Virus record (IMG/VR): IMGVR_UViG_3300018421_000015 | Coordinates: 1 to 64,000 of that record | Reading direction: 5' to 3' (one strand) | Source: a virus | Length of the DNA: 64,000 nucleotides | Shown: piece by piece, positions 46,541 through 55,908 of the stretch | How positions within the stretch are numbered: the stretch's first letter is position 1 | How the letters are laid out: every line of letters begins with the position of its first letter | Translations under genes and position numbers: made by a program | Notes under the pieces: generated by a model | Seen by the model: the letters and a program-made list of their open reading frames with translations, nothing else | The model's database searches: none | Told to the model about the DNA's origin: nothing

Positions 46541-49500
46541 TTAAGCGTCTAATATTTTAGAGAAATTAGAATGCCCTATCTGATTCTGAACATTTCCGGA
46601 ATCTCTAGAAACTATTAAAACACCACCCTGGTATCCTGGATCATACGTTGAAGGATCTGCGGTACCTCCAGCTCCTCCAGCTCCTCCAGCTCCACCAGTT
46701 CCGCCTAAGTATTCAAGGTTATCATAGGATTCATTATGGCCAGCATTATAGGGGTTTCCATGGTGAGGACCAGACGGAAGTGCCCCACCAGTAGCATGAT
46801 GTACATTATAGGATGGATGGTGATGGTATCCAGCTGTAAAAGTGGTTGGATTCTGAGATCCACCTGTTGACTGAACAAACCTCCTACCTATAAGCGGAAC
46901 ACCAGGTACTAAAGCATGTGCCGCGAAGTTTACTCCATCATTCGTACCGACAAAGTGATAAATACCAGCTGCACCTACATGTGAACCCGGAGTATGACCT
47001 CTTAAATGCCTCGTCCCAGTATGGTTCTCGTCATTAAAGTCAGTAGTGTAAAGATACCTAACTGTTGGAGTTGTCGGATCATTTAATGGCGATATAGGTC
47101 CCGCAGTATGATCATGATTCCCTTCAGGCCAACTGCCAGAATGGTAATCGCCAGTGTGCCCATTGGCAGTTCCAGTATGAGTAACGGGAGTGTGGCCAGC
47201 AATATTTGCTGCCGTAGGAGCACCATGAATATTTAGCCCATTTATATCTCCATGAGGGTAATACCCTGCGTTGTGTAGATATTCCTTGTTTCCACTATGT
47301 CCAGAATAGTTAGTAGGAAGATTAGAATTTTGCCCATGATTCACATCGGGATTATGCCCTGGTGTATGGTGTACCCACTCTCCAGAATTCCACCCTTCAT
47401 TATAATGTGCGCTATGATTGTGGGTAGACCTCGGATAAAATGGTGCACTAGAGGGATGGCCATTGTAATTATTGTGATTATGATTATAGTCATGGTTACC
47501 TGCGTTATGGCTATAGGTATTAGTGTGTTGATGAGGATTATTTGCCGGTAAGTTTGGTGAATTATAGTGACCAGAAGTATGGGGGTGAGTATGATTAGGA
47601 TTGTGTCCTGGATTATGATTTATGTGATCACCAGCATTAAATGATAAAAAGGTATAAGCATTACCATTGTACACCTGATTAGCTGGAACACCAAGCGCCG
47701 GATTAGCATGGGGAGCAGAGTTATGGTTGCTGTTACCCGAAACAGCAGGGCCATTTCCCGACCCAGGGTTTACTCTATGCCAGTAAGTCTGAATGCCAGT
47801 TAGTGGTCCAGTATAATGATTTTGATGGCTTCCACTATGGTTATGATTATTTGTGGGCCATATCGGAGAATTGCTAGGAAGGATCTGCAAGTGATGTGGT
47901 TTAGTGGAGTAATAAGTGGTATGGCTTCTGCTGTGTGTATTGTGAGATCCATAATTATGTGAATTATAGCCGGAGCTGTGCCAGGGTGTCACGTTACCTG
48001 TATGACCTACAGGATTATCATTTGTTGAATTATATGTACCATGGCCAAGACTGATAGCAGGTGAGGGTATAGATGGGCCAACGTTTGCATGATTACCTGC
48101 GTTGTGGGGGTGCTCGCTCTTTGTATGAAACTCGGTACCCGCTATATGATAATGGCCTGCAGGATGGGTGGCATTTGATGGATTGCCCGGCAAAGTACCG
48201 GCACTGTGGGGATGATTACCAGGATGATAACCATGCCCGTGCTGATTATGTACGGTAGCAGTGTGGCCATTATGCCCGGTGGGAAGATTAACTGATGGCG
48301 TATGATGCTGGTTTGCAGGAAAAACAGGTGCATGAGCGTCATCGAAAGTGGTATGCGAGGGCCACGATCCATCTCCTGCATGAGGATGTGTAAGCTGCTG
48401 ATGAAAAGGTGTACCTGGGATTGTTCCAGGAGTATGGTGATGATACATGTTTCCCGCATTACTTGGAGCGGCAACAGTTGAGGGAAGATGTATGTTGGCA
48501 TTGGTGCCAGTTGAATTATGCGCGTGAGATATCTCACTACCCAAAAAAGGATATGAAGAATTAACACCAGCCGGATGATCATGATACCCCGGATTATGAC
48601 CCTGTGGGTCATAAATAGCGTTATGGTTTGAAACATTTGGTCTTTGATTTGCTGGTAGTCCACTAAAAGCTGGATAGTTTGTTGGGGCTATACTTACTGC
48701 CGGATGAGGATGTTCACCCTCATTTATTCCCTGGTTAAAAAAAGTTGCATCAGTGGGAAATGGATTAGCGTTCCTTATATCATATAAGTCTGAAATGTCA
48801 TATAAATTACCATGGTTATGAGTAGAGGGATTAAAAGTACCACCAGAAGTAGTAGCGTTATGACTTAACTTGCCCCCTGTTGCTGCAAAAATTGATCCGG
48901 TTCCTGATCCATGAGGGTGATTTCCTGCCGATACATGATGGTAACCCTGATTTACGCCAGAATCGTAAGGGCTACCTAAGTTAGCAAATGAGTCTATGTT
49001 TGGTGCAGGGTTGCCTGGGTTGCCATCTACGCCATCCAATCCCTGGGAAGGGCTACTCTCTGAAGTGGAAGATGTTCCTCTTGATTCAATTATTCCAGAA
49101 CCATCTATAGTTTTAGCTACTATAAGAACAACTCCACCACCAGAACCCCTTTGCCCACCACTACCTCTTGCAGCAGCGTTTCCATCTTGACCTGGGTTGC
49201 CTGGGTTGCCAGGGCCACCAGGAGATCCTGGTGGTAGTGATATAAATGCACCAGGGTTACCCGGCTGTCCAGGTTGACCTTCACCGGGATCTTCTAGGTC
49301 ACCAACTTGTTGATCACCAGGTTGGCCACCAGAAACGGCGTGTATATTTCCATCAGCGGAGACTAGAAAACCATTAACAGCTACATCTAGGTCTTTAACA
49401 ATATTTTCAGATAAAGCTTCATTAGCAGATCCTTCACCCCAAGCATAACTCTTAACTACATCAGATCTCCTAGAAACAGTAGAAGCATTGGCTGTTTCTA

Positions 49501-49765
49501 AGATATTATTAGGCATTCCTATAGTGCCATTATTGGTTAGAGTACCATTAACCAATATTCTAAACCCATTGGTAAATAATGTTGCACCGGATTGAATTGT
49601 TAAATCTTGGTAATACATATCTGATGATAGGTATATTGTTTGACCAGAAGAAATGGTCAAACTCCCATCTGACCCGTCTCCGAACATCTCATCTACACCG
49701 GCAGTCATAGTCTGCTCGGCCTTAGTCAGGCTAAATTTATTGTTTACTCTTCTTACTCTAGCCAT
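46541..49765 (-). CDS. giant collagen-like, His-rich tail-fibre/adhesin protein
   Basis: 1074 aa. An N-terminal domain (1-90) is shared with the gene at 49767. Residues about 160-196 are a collagen-like Gly-x-y stretch (GQPGQPGNPGAF, GGPGNPGNPGQDG). A Gly-rich beta unit (GSGGGVVLIVAKTIDGSG) follows, then a second Pro-Gly segment. Roughly residues 275-1015 are low-complexity His/Asn/Gly/Pro, with words such as HNPGHNP and GNHPHSAG. The end returns to GGTGGAGGAGGAGG and a GGVLIVSRD strand. It looks like the 259-aa paralogue with a huge His-rich insertion. Likely displayed on the virion; metal binding by the His array is inferred. Confidence 0.8.
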   Translation of the reverse strand: MARVRRVNNKFSLTKAEQTMTAGVDEMFGDGSDGSLTISSGQTIYLSSDMYYQDLTIQSGATLFTNGFRILVNGTLTNNGTIGMPNNILETANASTVSRRSDVVKSYAWGEGSANEALSENIVKDLDVAVNGFLVSADGNIHAVSGGQPGDQQVGDLEDPGEGQPGQPGNPGAFISLPPGSPGGPGNPGNPGQDGNAAARGSGGQRGSGGGVVLIVAKTIDGSGIIESRGTSSTSESSPSQGLDGVDGNPGNPAPNIDSFANLGSPYDSGVNQGYHHVSAGNHPHGSGTGSIFAATGGKLSHNATTSGGTFNPSTHNHGNLYDISDLYDIRNANPFPTDATFFNQGINEGEHPHPAVSIAPTNYPAFSGLPANQRPNVSNHNAIYDPQGHNPGYHDHPAGVNSSYPFLGSEISHAHNSTGTNANIHLPSTVAAPSNAGNMYHHHTPGTIPGTPFHQQLTHPHAGDGSWPSHTTFDDAHAPVFPANQHHTPSVNLPTGHNGHTATVHNQHGHGYHPGNHPHSAGTLPGNPSNATHPAGHYHIAGTEFHTKSEHPHNAGNHANVGPSIPSPAISLGHGTYNSTNDNPVGHTGNVTPWHSSGYNSHNYGSHNTHSRSHTTYYSTKPHHLQILPSNSPIWPTNNHNHSGSHQNHYTGPLTGIQTYWHRVNPGSGNGPAVSGNSNHNSAPHANPALGVPANQVYNGNAYTFLSFNAGDHINHNPGHNPNHTHPHTSGHYNSPNLPANNPHQHTNTYSHNAGNHDYNHNHNNYNGHPSSAPFYPRSTHNHSAHYNEGWNSGEWVHHTPGHNPDVNHGQNSNLPTNYSGHSGNKEYLHNAGYYPHGDINGLNIHGAPTAANIAGHTPVTHTGTANGHTGDYHSGSWPEGNHDHTAGPISPLNDPTTPTVRYLYTTDFNDENHTGTRHLRGHTPGSHVGAAGIYHFVGTNDGVNFAAHALVPGVPLIGRRFVQSTGGSQNPTTFTAGYHHHPSYNVHHATGGALPSGPHHGNPYNAGHNESYDNLEYLGGTGGAGGAGGAGGTADPSTYDPGYQGGVLIVSRDSGNVQNQIGHSNFSKILDA

Positions 49766-49766
49766 A

Positions 49767-50546
49767 TCAAGAAACCTGACAATAAACTACTCTTCCGTTA
49801 GCTCCGCCTGTGCCACCGCTAACATCCGTTGTTACACTACTATTTAGTACATCATTAGAAGAAACAACAACAACTACACCACCGCCACCACCACCGGAAC
49901 CGGAATCACCTGGAGCGCTAAAATAGGCTGTTCCTGATTTGACAACAATATATCTAGCAGCGATTATCACAACTCCACCACCTGCACCAGTTTGACCACC
50001 AGCACCACCCCTAAGAAAGACTGGTGCACCAATACCTGCAGTAATTGAATAGCCACGAGCAGCATTTAAGGGTTGATTGTAAAAGTTTGCACCACCTTCT
50101 TCTGGAGTAGGTTCTGTTGCTGATCTATATGTGGTTGATCCACCAAGGCTATGCGTCACTGCTTCGGCTTGAGCTCCACCCTGTCTTATTGATCCATCTG
50201 TTGAGAATCCAGAAGTAAAACCTATCCTAGAGTTAGAGTTAAGGATTAAAGTATTCCTAACGAATAATCTATAACCACTTGTTTTAAGATGAATTCCTGA
50301 ATTTATGGTTAAATTATGGAAAAACAAATCTCGGTTCATACTATAAACATTAGAGGAAGGCGACATACCAAGGACAGAGGAACTTCCATCAAGAGTTGCA
50401 CTTCCGTCAGCTGCTGAACCAAAAAGGGCATTAGCAACATCTAGATTATTTAAAAAAGCTAATGTCTCATCTTCCAGTGAAGATGATGAATCAAAATAGC
50501 TCTTTCCTACACCAAATCTGTTATTCCTTCTAAATCCAGTCATCAA
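49767..50546 (-). CDS. fibre/adhesin protein, short paralogue
   Basis: 259 aa. A basic start (MMTGFRRNNRFG) and FHNLTINSGIHLKTSGYRLF match the N-terminal domain of the 1074-aa protein. The C-terminal half is Gly-rich beta (GAGGGVVIIAARYIV, SGSGGGGGGVVVVVSS), a pattern seen in phage tail fibres and adhesins. It overlaps the preceding gene by 4 nt and lies 1 nt from the next, so all three are co-translated. Confidence 0.75.
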   Translation of the reverse strand: MMTGFRRNNRFGVGKSYFDSSSSLEDETLAFLNNLDVANALFGSAADGSATLDGSSSVLGMSPSSNVYSMNRDLFFHNLTINSGIHLKTSGYRLFVRNTLILNSNSRIGFTSGFSTDGSIRQGGAQAEAVTHSLGGSTTYRSATEPTPEEGGANFYNQPLNAARGYSITAGIGAPVFLRGGAGGQTGAGGGVVIIAARYIVVKSGTAYFSAPGDSGSGGGGGGVVVVVSSNDVLNSSVTTDVSGGTGGANGRVVYCQVS

Positions 50547-50902
50547 CTTTCCTCTATTCCATTAATAATTAAATTCACAGAGGCACCGGCGTCGCAAACT
50601 GCTACTATTTGATCAGAATTAGAAGCGCCCGCTGTTGAACCATTATTATTAAGGACTAGAGAAGTAGAAAGTGATAAAGTTTCATCTGCAGATATTGATA
50701 TATCGCTGAAAAATATATGAGAACTGGATAATGTCTCTCCAGCTGGCTTACAATACAATTTAACAGTTCTTGTACTCGCAGAATAATTACAAAGTATTAT
50801 TTCTTTTATTATAGTCACAGTATTCTGTGGAACCGTGTAATAATCTGCATTTGACGCAGTTAATGTAGAAGGTCCAACAAGACGCTTTTGAATGAGGGGC
50901 AT
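50543..50902 (-). CDS. small virion-type beta protein
   Basis: 119 aa. YYTVPQNTVTIIKEIILCN followed by RTVKLYCKPAGE matches a small beta-sandwich protein type common beside phage tail-fibre genes. TTAGGAGTTAGC upstream. First gene of the minus-strand fibre block. Confidence 0.7.
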   Translation of the reverse strand: MPLIQKRLVGPSTLTASNADYYTVPQNTVTIIKEIILCNYSASTRTVKLYCKPAGETLSSSHIFFSDISISADETLSLSTSLVLNNNGSTAGASNSDQIVAVCDAGASVNLIINGIEES

Positions 50903-50998
50903 GCTAACTCCTAAATATAGTTAAAGTATTTTAGCACATGGCGAATCAATCTTTCAATATAGTAATCGATTTATCCACTAACACTTAAAACCTTTATG

Positions 50999-51007
50999 TG
51001 GTATAGT
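50999..51007 (+). promoter_or_regulatory. extended -10 motif TGGTATAGT, probably leaderless
   Basis: The motif ends 7 nt before ATG 51015 and there is no ribosome site, as at 35860. Confidence 0.45.
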
Positions 51008-51014
51008 ATAGCTT

Positions 51015-51440
51015 ATGAATGAGTATATGTATTTAGAAAAATTGACATTTGCTACTGCTGTTTCTTACACTGTAGCTGAAACTATTTATAAAATCAAGGA
51101 AAACAGATTTACTCAGCCTAAAAATGTTAAAAAATGGCAAATGGTAATCAGTGATGCACTTCATCATTTTCAATACGACTTATCTGCAGTGGTGGAACAA
51201 AAAGGGTATCAATTTACAAAAATACCATTTGCATACTGCCACGTAGATTCAAGAACATTGATAAGTAATCGATACAGTGGATGTGATGCAAGAATATATC
51301 TAAACATTGGACCTGGTACAATAAACCTACCAATGGATTTAGAAGTTGGTGATGCGATGATCACGACAACAAGAGAAAACACATTTTACTCAAAACCACA
51401 AAGTATAGTTTTTTATAGAGATTTAGTAAAAAATGACTAA
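51015..51440 (+). CDS. hypothetical protein coupled to the P450
   Basis: 141 aa, not recognised. No ferredoxin or reductase motif is visible, so it is not an obvious electron donor. Overlaps the P450 start by 8 nt, and therefore probably works with it. Confidence 0.6.
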   Translation: MNEYMYLEKLTFATAVSYTVAETIYKIKENRFTQPKNVKKWQMVISDALHHFQYDLSAVVEQKGYQFTKIPFAYCHVDSRTLISNRYSGCDARIYLNIGPGTINLPMDLEVGDAMITTTRENTFYSKPQSIVFYRDLVKND

Positions 51441-52656
51441 GGATGCAATAAGTGATCAATGGATACTTGACCTATCTGTTGATCACCATGATCGCGAAAT
51501 AAGATCCTCAATCTTTAAAGCGTATACTGAATTAAGAAAACCCGTATGGTTTAATGACCATAAAAGGCCAGATGTAAACTATTTATCAGTTTTTACCTGG
51601 GATGACGTAAGCTTAGTTAGTTCAAAATCAGATATTTTTCACTCTAAGGAGGGTTATCTTATAAATGACAACTTTGACAGAATGTCTTTTGATGGCTCAC
51701 TCTTGTCAATGAATGGGGAAGAGCACAAGAACATGAGGGCAATTGTTTCTTTCATATTTACAAATAAAATGGTCCAAGAACTGGAGCCTATGATAAGAAG
51801 AATAGCCAAAAAAGCCTTTGAGCAGGTTTTGTCACAAAATGATAAAATTGATATATTTAAAACTGTATGTACAGATATACCTTTAAATATAAATGCAGAA
51901 ATGATGGGCATGCCGGAAGAGTTGAAGTATGAAATTTTAAATTTAACAAAATTTATAGTTGTAAATGATGATCCCGACTATGGGAATAGTAAACCACTAA
52001 AATGGCTCCAAGCGACAAAAAGAATGAAAAACCATGCCCTGTCTATTGGTGAGTTAAACAAAAATTCTCAAAACACTAATATGACGACTATGCTCCTAAA
52101 TTCCATGGATAACTCCAAGAATCTTACCTTAGAAGAATACTCTCAATTTTTCATGCTATTAGTCATTGCGGGCATGGAAACAACTACTCATTCCCTGGCT
52201 CATGGAATAAAGTTGTTGTATCAAAATCCGGATCAACTTGATTTACTTAAAAATAATTTCGACACCTATATAGAAACAGCTTGCGAAGAAATACTAAGAG
52301 TTGAACCAACAGTGCTACACTTCAGAAGAACTGCGACTATTGATACCGAAATATCTGGTGTACCAGTAAAAAAGGGTGACAGAATACTTACCTGGTACAA
52401 TTGTGCGAATAACGATTCGGAAAAATTTAATAACCCCTATGAATTTGACATAACAAGGCCCAAAAGACCTCCCCATACAACCTTCGGTGGACCTGGCATA
52501 CACCATTGCCTGGGGGCCGGACTAGCTAGACTTGAAATGAAAATATTTTACGAATATTTATTTGAATATATTCCTGAAATAAAGTTAGACCTTGATAACA
52601 TTAAATATGTTAAAACACGCTGGGCAAATGGTTACAAATCAATGCCACTAAAATAA
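51433..52656 (+). CDS. cytochrome P450
   Basis: 407 aa, normal bacterial length. I-helix AGMETT at 246-251, E-x-x-R at 286-289 (EILR), and heme loop FGGPGIHHCLGAG with Cys359. It would be a soluble class I enzyme needing host ferredoxin partners. The substrate is unknown. It is embedded between two minus-strand oxygenase runs but is itself on the plus strand, with a leaderless-type promoter two genes upstream. Confidence 0.93.
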   Translation: MTKDAISDQWILDLSVDHHDREIRSSIFKAYTELRKPVWFNDHKRPDVNYLSVFTWDDVSLVSSKSDIFHSKEGYLINDNFDRMSFDGSLLSMNGEEHKNMRAIVSFIFTNKMVQELEPMIRRIAKKAFEQVLSQNDKIDIFKTVCTDIPLNINAEMMGMPEELKYEILNLTKFIVVNDDPDYGNSKPLKWLQATKRMKNHALSIGELNKNSQNTNMTTMLLNSMDNSKNLTLEEYSQFFMLLVIAGMETTTHSLAHGIKLLYQNPDQLDLLKNNFDTYIETACEEILRVEPTVLHFRRTATIDTEISGVPVKKGDRILTWYNCANNDSEKFNNPYEFDITRPKRPPHTTFGGPGIHHCLGAGLARLEMKIFYEYLFEYIPEIKLDLDNIKYVKTRWANGYKSMPLK

Positions 52657-52725
52657 AAAACCCTATAGGGACAAAAAATAGGAAAAAATTTTAAGGCCCT
52701 TTTTTGTTTTACAGTTTTTTAAATA
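52655..52725. terminator. repeated CCCTATAGGG terminator element, copy 1
   Basis: AAACCCTATAGGG at 52661-52670 is followed by AT-rich words (aaaaaatagg, aaaaattttaagg, cccttttttgtttt) that recur in the same order at 54903. It lies between convergent genes; read on the minus strand it is CCCTATAGGGTTTTTT, a terminator for the gene at 52745. Confidence 0.6.
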
Positions 52726-52744
52726 ATTTGAAAACTATACATAA

Positions 52745-53725
52745 TTAAAGGTTGAAATTGTTACCATTATAATTCCTAAAAAAAATTCTATCATACTTTA
52801 TATCGTATAATAAATTTAGAATTTCGTGAGCGGAGACCCAAAAATTTTCTCCATGCTTCCAGTTGTGTAAATCTAAAGTAACAGCTTCACCTTGATGTGG
52901 ACCGTCACCGGTAAATACGCCTACAGTATTAAAACCAGCTTTAATTATCTGTTCTATCTTTTCTTGTAATTCTTCTTCGTTTTTAGATTCAGCTTTTAGC
53001 TCATAATAATAGTCTTTGTAGTCAGTTTCATACTGAATATACGATCTAGTGAAATACTTTTCCCCACCAGAAACCAGTCCTACGGCGTGGAAGTAGGGAT
53101 TTCTATTTGGAAATTCTGGATAAAGAGGAGATCCTGATGGAAATACTATGAGATCACCTTTTACAGGTTTATAAGGAATAATGCTATCGTCATGATAAAA
53201 TATAATCTCCCCACCCTCATAGTCATCATTAATGTAAAGATTAGCGGTCAATAAAAACTGACGAGACTCCAAAAACCATTTACCAATTTCATAATCTGTG
53301 TGAAACTGCATGGCTAAACCGCCCCATCTTGAATCCCTAGTGTCATCAAGCCATTCGGCTCTAATGTATTTAGCTATATTAGGACTAGTGATTATATGAT
53401 TATCGGGAATGTTTACTTTTTTCAGGTCAACATAATGGTCGATACAGTTTTTGGTAGCATTGCTGATTACTTCTACAATTTCTCTTTCTGCTAAAGCTAC
53501 GGGATTGTCAGGATTTTTTTCAACAATGTCATCATAGTCAGCATATTTAACACCTGTTAAAATATTCGTATACGTCCCGAAAACAAACCACTGAGACCAC
53601 TCTTCTAAAATAAACTCCCCATGACTATTATTCTCACTGTATTTAATCTTGTCCAGCAAAGAGTCAATGTCATCTACAGAATTTTTATATACAATTATTG
53701 ATGGGTGTATTTCTTCGAAATCCAT
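52745..53725 (-). CDS. Fe(II)/2OG oxygenase (P4H-like), extended
   Basis: 326 aa. MQFHTDYEIG gives H-x-D, then YEGGEIIFYHD, KPVKGDLIVFPSGSP and PYFHAVGLVSGG for the distal His, with a downstream Arg. A C-terminal extension (about 245-326) is unassigned. Last gene of the long minus-strand run. Confidence 0.83.
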   Translation of the reverse strand: MDFEEIHPSIIVYKNSVDDIDSLLDKIKYSENNSHGEFILEEWSQWFVFGTYTNILTGVKYADYDDIVEKNPDNPVALAEREIVEVISNATKNCIDHYVDLKKVNIPDNHIITSPNIAKYIRAEWLDDTRDSRWGGLAMQFHTDYEIGKWFLESRQFLLTANLYINDDYEGGEIIFYHDDSIIPYKPVKGDLIVFPSGSPLYPEFPNRNPYFHAVGLVSGGEKYFTRSYIQYETDYKDYYYELKAESKNEEELQEKIEQIIKAGFNTVGVFTGDGPHQGEAVTLDLHNWKHGENFWVSAHEILNLLYDIKYDRIFFRNYNGNNFNL

Positions 53726-53736
53726 ATAAATCTATA

Positions 53737-54324
53737 TCAATTAGGGCTTCTAAAGTTTGCGTAATGATCAATATCTATTACTGTTGGATCGACCCACCAA
53801 TCTTCATGTATGTCTTTAAACAAGAGCGTATAGCCCAAACAGTCTAATATCTCTCTTTGGGAATCGCGCATTCCTGCATTTCTAAAATACATATTAGTGT
53901 CATGCTCGAAAGTAATAACATTAAATCTATACTTACTTAACGGTAAACTAATTAGTCCTAACAAAGTTGTATAATGATTACCAAAAGGTCTTTGAGCGGG
54001 ATCATAACCGGCATCTATATCTACCTGCAAAAAATCTATTTGATTGGGAAAATTGTTTTCTTCAAAGTAGCACAGGTAATCAAAACTAAGGGCATCTCCC
54101 AAACACGGGTTTGATCTATTGGAAATAAACTCCTGTCTTCTTTCATCTTCAATTTCAAAAGAAACACCCTTCCAATCAAAATCTCTTTCAAGATAATAGG
54201 TATTACTGCCATGAGTCGAATGAAATGCTCCCAGTTCAACGTAATATCCATTTTTTTTATATTTATTAATATCTAATACAAACTTTTCCTGTCTGCTATT
54301 TCCATTATAATTCATTGTTTTCAC
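53737..54324 (-). CDS. FkbM-type methyltransferase
   Basis: 195 aa from a GTG start with GGGAAG upstream. YYVELGAFHSTHGSNTYYLE, a DWKGVSFEIE strand and a FLQVDIDAGYD block match FkbM-type SAM-dependent methyltransferases, which often O-methylate sugars. It overlaps the preceding gene by 4 nt. Confidence 0.75.
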   Translation of the reverse strand: MKTMNYNGNSRQEKFVLDINKYKKNGYYVELGAFHSTHGSNTYYLERDFDWKGVSFEIEDERRQEFISNRSNPCLGDALSFDYLCYFEENNFPNQIDFLQVDIDAGYDPAQRPFGNHYTTLLGLISLPLSKYRFNVITFEHDTNMYFRNAGMRDSQREILDCLGYTLLFKDIHEDWWVDPTVIDIDHYANFRSPN

Positions 54325-54851
54325 TCAACTTCCCAAAAATAGTTTACTGATATTTTTTGACCTTCTATAACTTCCATTGAACCGTGCAGCAGCTTTGCAT
54401 CAAAAGCTACCATTCTATTTCTTTTAGAATCTATTTTTATATCTAAATCTGGAAAATATAGCTCCCCACCTTCTCTCGGCTGCTCCACAAAGTGAACAGC
54501 TGAGAACACATGTATATCATGATTAACACCATCACCATCTTTATGGTAATTATCTACATGATACCCCTTACTTCCACCTACTGGATATATTATAGCACTA
54601 ATGTGGCTTTTTCTTTTTAATTTAGAAAGAAAAATACCCTCAACGTATCCCTGAATAGTGCCACAATAGTCTTCTATGAGCTTGCCCATTTTATGATCAT
54701 GATGAGATGTAAACATATTGGCTCTGTCGCCAGAATGATACTCGTAGCTATCGGGATAGCTTTTAATATACGATTCAACTTGATCTATGTTGTCATACAT
54801 ATCATCAATTACAAATATTTTTTCATTTACCTTCTCAATATACTTTAACAT
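54321..54851 (-). CDS. Fe(II)/2OG oxygenase (P4H-like)
   Basis: 176 aa from ATG 54851 (a GTG at 54860 is in frame). KGYHVDNYHKDG gives H-x-D, then REGGELYFPDLD, MVAFDAKLLHGS for the distal His and KISVNYF for the 2OG-binding base. Confidence 0.83.
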   Translation of the reverse strand: MLKYIEKVNEKIFVIDDMYDNIDQVESYIKSYPDSYEYHSGDRANMFTSHHDHKMGKLIEDYCGTIQGYVEGIFLSKLKRKSHISAIIYPVGGSKGYHVDNYHKDGDGVNHDIHVFSAVHFVEQPREGGELYFPDLDIKIDSKRNRMVAFDAKLLHGSMEVIEGQKISVNYFWEVE

Positions 54852-54902
54852 AACTATCACAACCTTAAACGCATTTTACCATTTCTGATGGAATCTATCA
54901 AG

Positions 54903-54970
54903 TAAAAACCCTATAGGGTTAAAAATAGGGAAAAATTTTATAAGGGGTTTTTGTTTTTAAACTTTTTTTC
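54903..54970. terminator. repeated CCCTATAGGG terminator element, copy 2
   Basis: CCCTATAGGG at 54909-54918 and the following AT-rich words match the copy at 52655. On the minus strand it reads AACCCTATAGGGTTTTT after the SGNH-like gene. Confidence 0.6.
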
Positions 54971-54982
54971 TAAATTTGGTTT

Positions 54983-55900
54983 TTACAGAAAATCTATCCA
55001 TTCCCTGTTGTAATCTAAGGTGGATAAAAAGTTTTCCTCCATACTTATATCCAATAGGCTTTCAGTATAATGCAAGTGATGATGTAGTCCTGGATGAGCT
55101 TGAGTATCTACAGCCGAGTCCCAGAAATATTTTAGATGATCTGGAATATCGTAGGCGTGTTTGCCGCAGGGGGCTTCAAATGACCAATGTGTATCTTCAT
55201 AATTAAAACAGCCTGTTGAATCAAGACCTTTTATGTATCCAAGATTATAGAAAATATTTTGAGTGTACAAATCCCATGATGATACTGTCACCTCTACTCC
55301 CAGACTCTTACAGATGGCTAAACATAGTTCTAAAGTTTTTATAGTGTCATGAAGCTTGTATTCAACCGATGGAAAATATTTCTTTAAATATGTATCATTT
55401 AACCAAGCTATACGCTTATTATTTATAGTAAAACCCGCTTTAGGATTGAACTCTAAATGTTTCGTATGCATTGTTTTCAGATCGGTAATCTGCGTCCTAA
55501 AAATATCTGGCATGAGGATATAGACCTGTTTCGGTGTTGCTAAATCTTTACAAGAAAGATAGCCCACCAATAGCTCTAGTATAGAAATAATATTAAGGCC
55601 CGGTTGTGCAACAACATTAACTTTATTGCCAGTAATTTGCTGAAGCATATAAGGCCAAGTTAACTGATGGGGAATTCCGACAGAAGCAGTAACTGAACAG
55701 CCAAGCGCAACAACTTCAGCATCGCATGCTATATCTTCTCCTACTATATTAAGGGAATTTTTTTGGTAGGGAAAATCACCGTATACCACTTTATCAATAT
55801 TACCGTATTGTTTAAAGAAAAAATCTACTGACTCGGATTCATGATCCACTGCCAGAACCCTTGCCTCTATTAAAATATTATCTATGTTTATACTTCTCAT
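54983..55900 (-). CDS. SGNH/GSCFA-like hydrolase paralogue B
   Basis: 305 aa. VVALGCSVTASVGIPHQLTW holds the Gly-x-Ser block, and QAHPGLHHHLHY the C-terminal His block. Closely similar along its length to the gene at 14285. Within a glycan-type cluster it could acylate or deacylate sugars, but no substrate can be read from sequence. 8 nt from the carbamoyltransferase. Confidence 0.72.
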   Translation of the reverse strand: MRSINIDNILIEARVLAVDHESESVDFFFKQYGNIDKVVYGDFPYQKNSLNIVGEDIACDAEVVALGCSVTASVGIPHQLTWPYMLQQITGNKVNVVAQPGLNIISILELLVGYLSCKDLATPKQVYILMPDIFRTQITDLKTMHTKHLEFNPKAGFTINNKRIAWLNDTYLKKYFPSVEYKLHDTIKTLELCLAICKSLGVEVTVSSWDLYTQNIFYNLGYIKGLDSTGCFNYEDTHWSFEAPCGKHAYDIPDHLKYFWDSAVDTQAHPGLHHHLHYTESLLDISMEENFLSTLDYNREWIDFL

Positions 55901-55908
55901 TACTACTC

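Noticed and set aside
47297-49190. Plus-strand open frames opposite the His-rich fibre gene
   Set aside because: They are by-products of the repetitive His/Gly/Pro codons and lack ribosome sites and recognisable domains.
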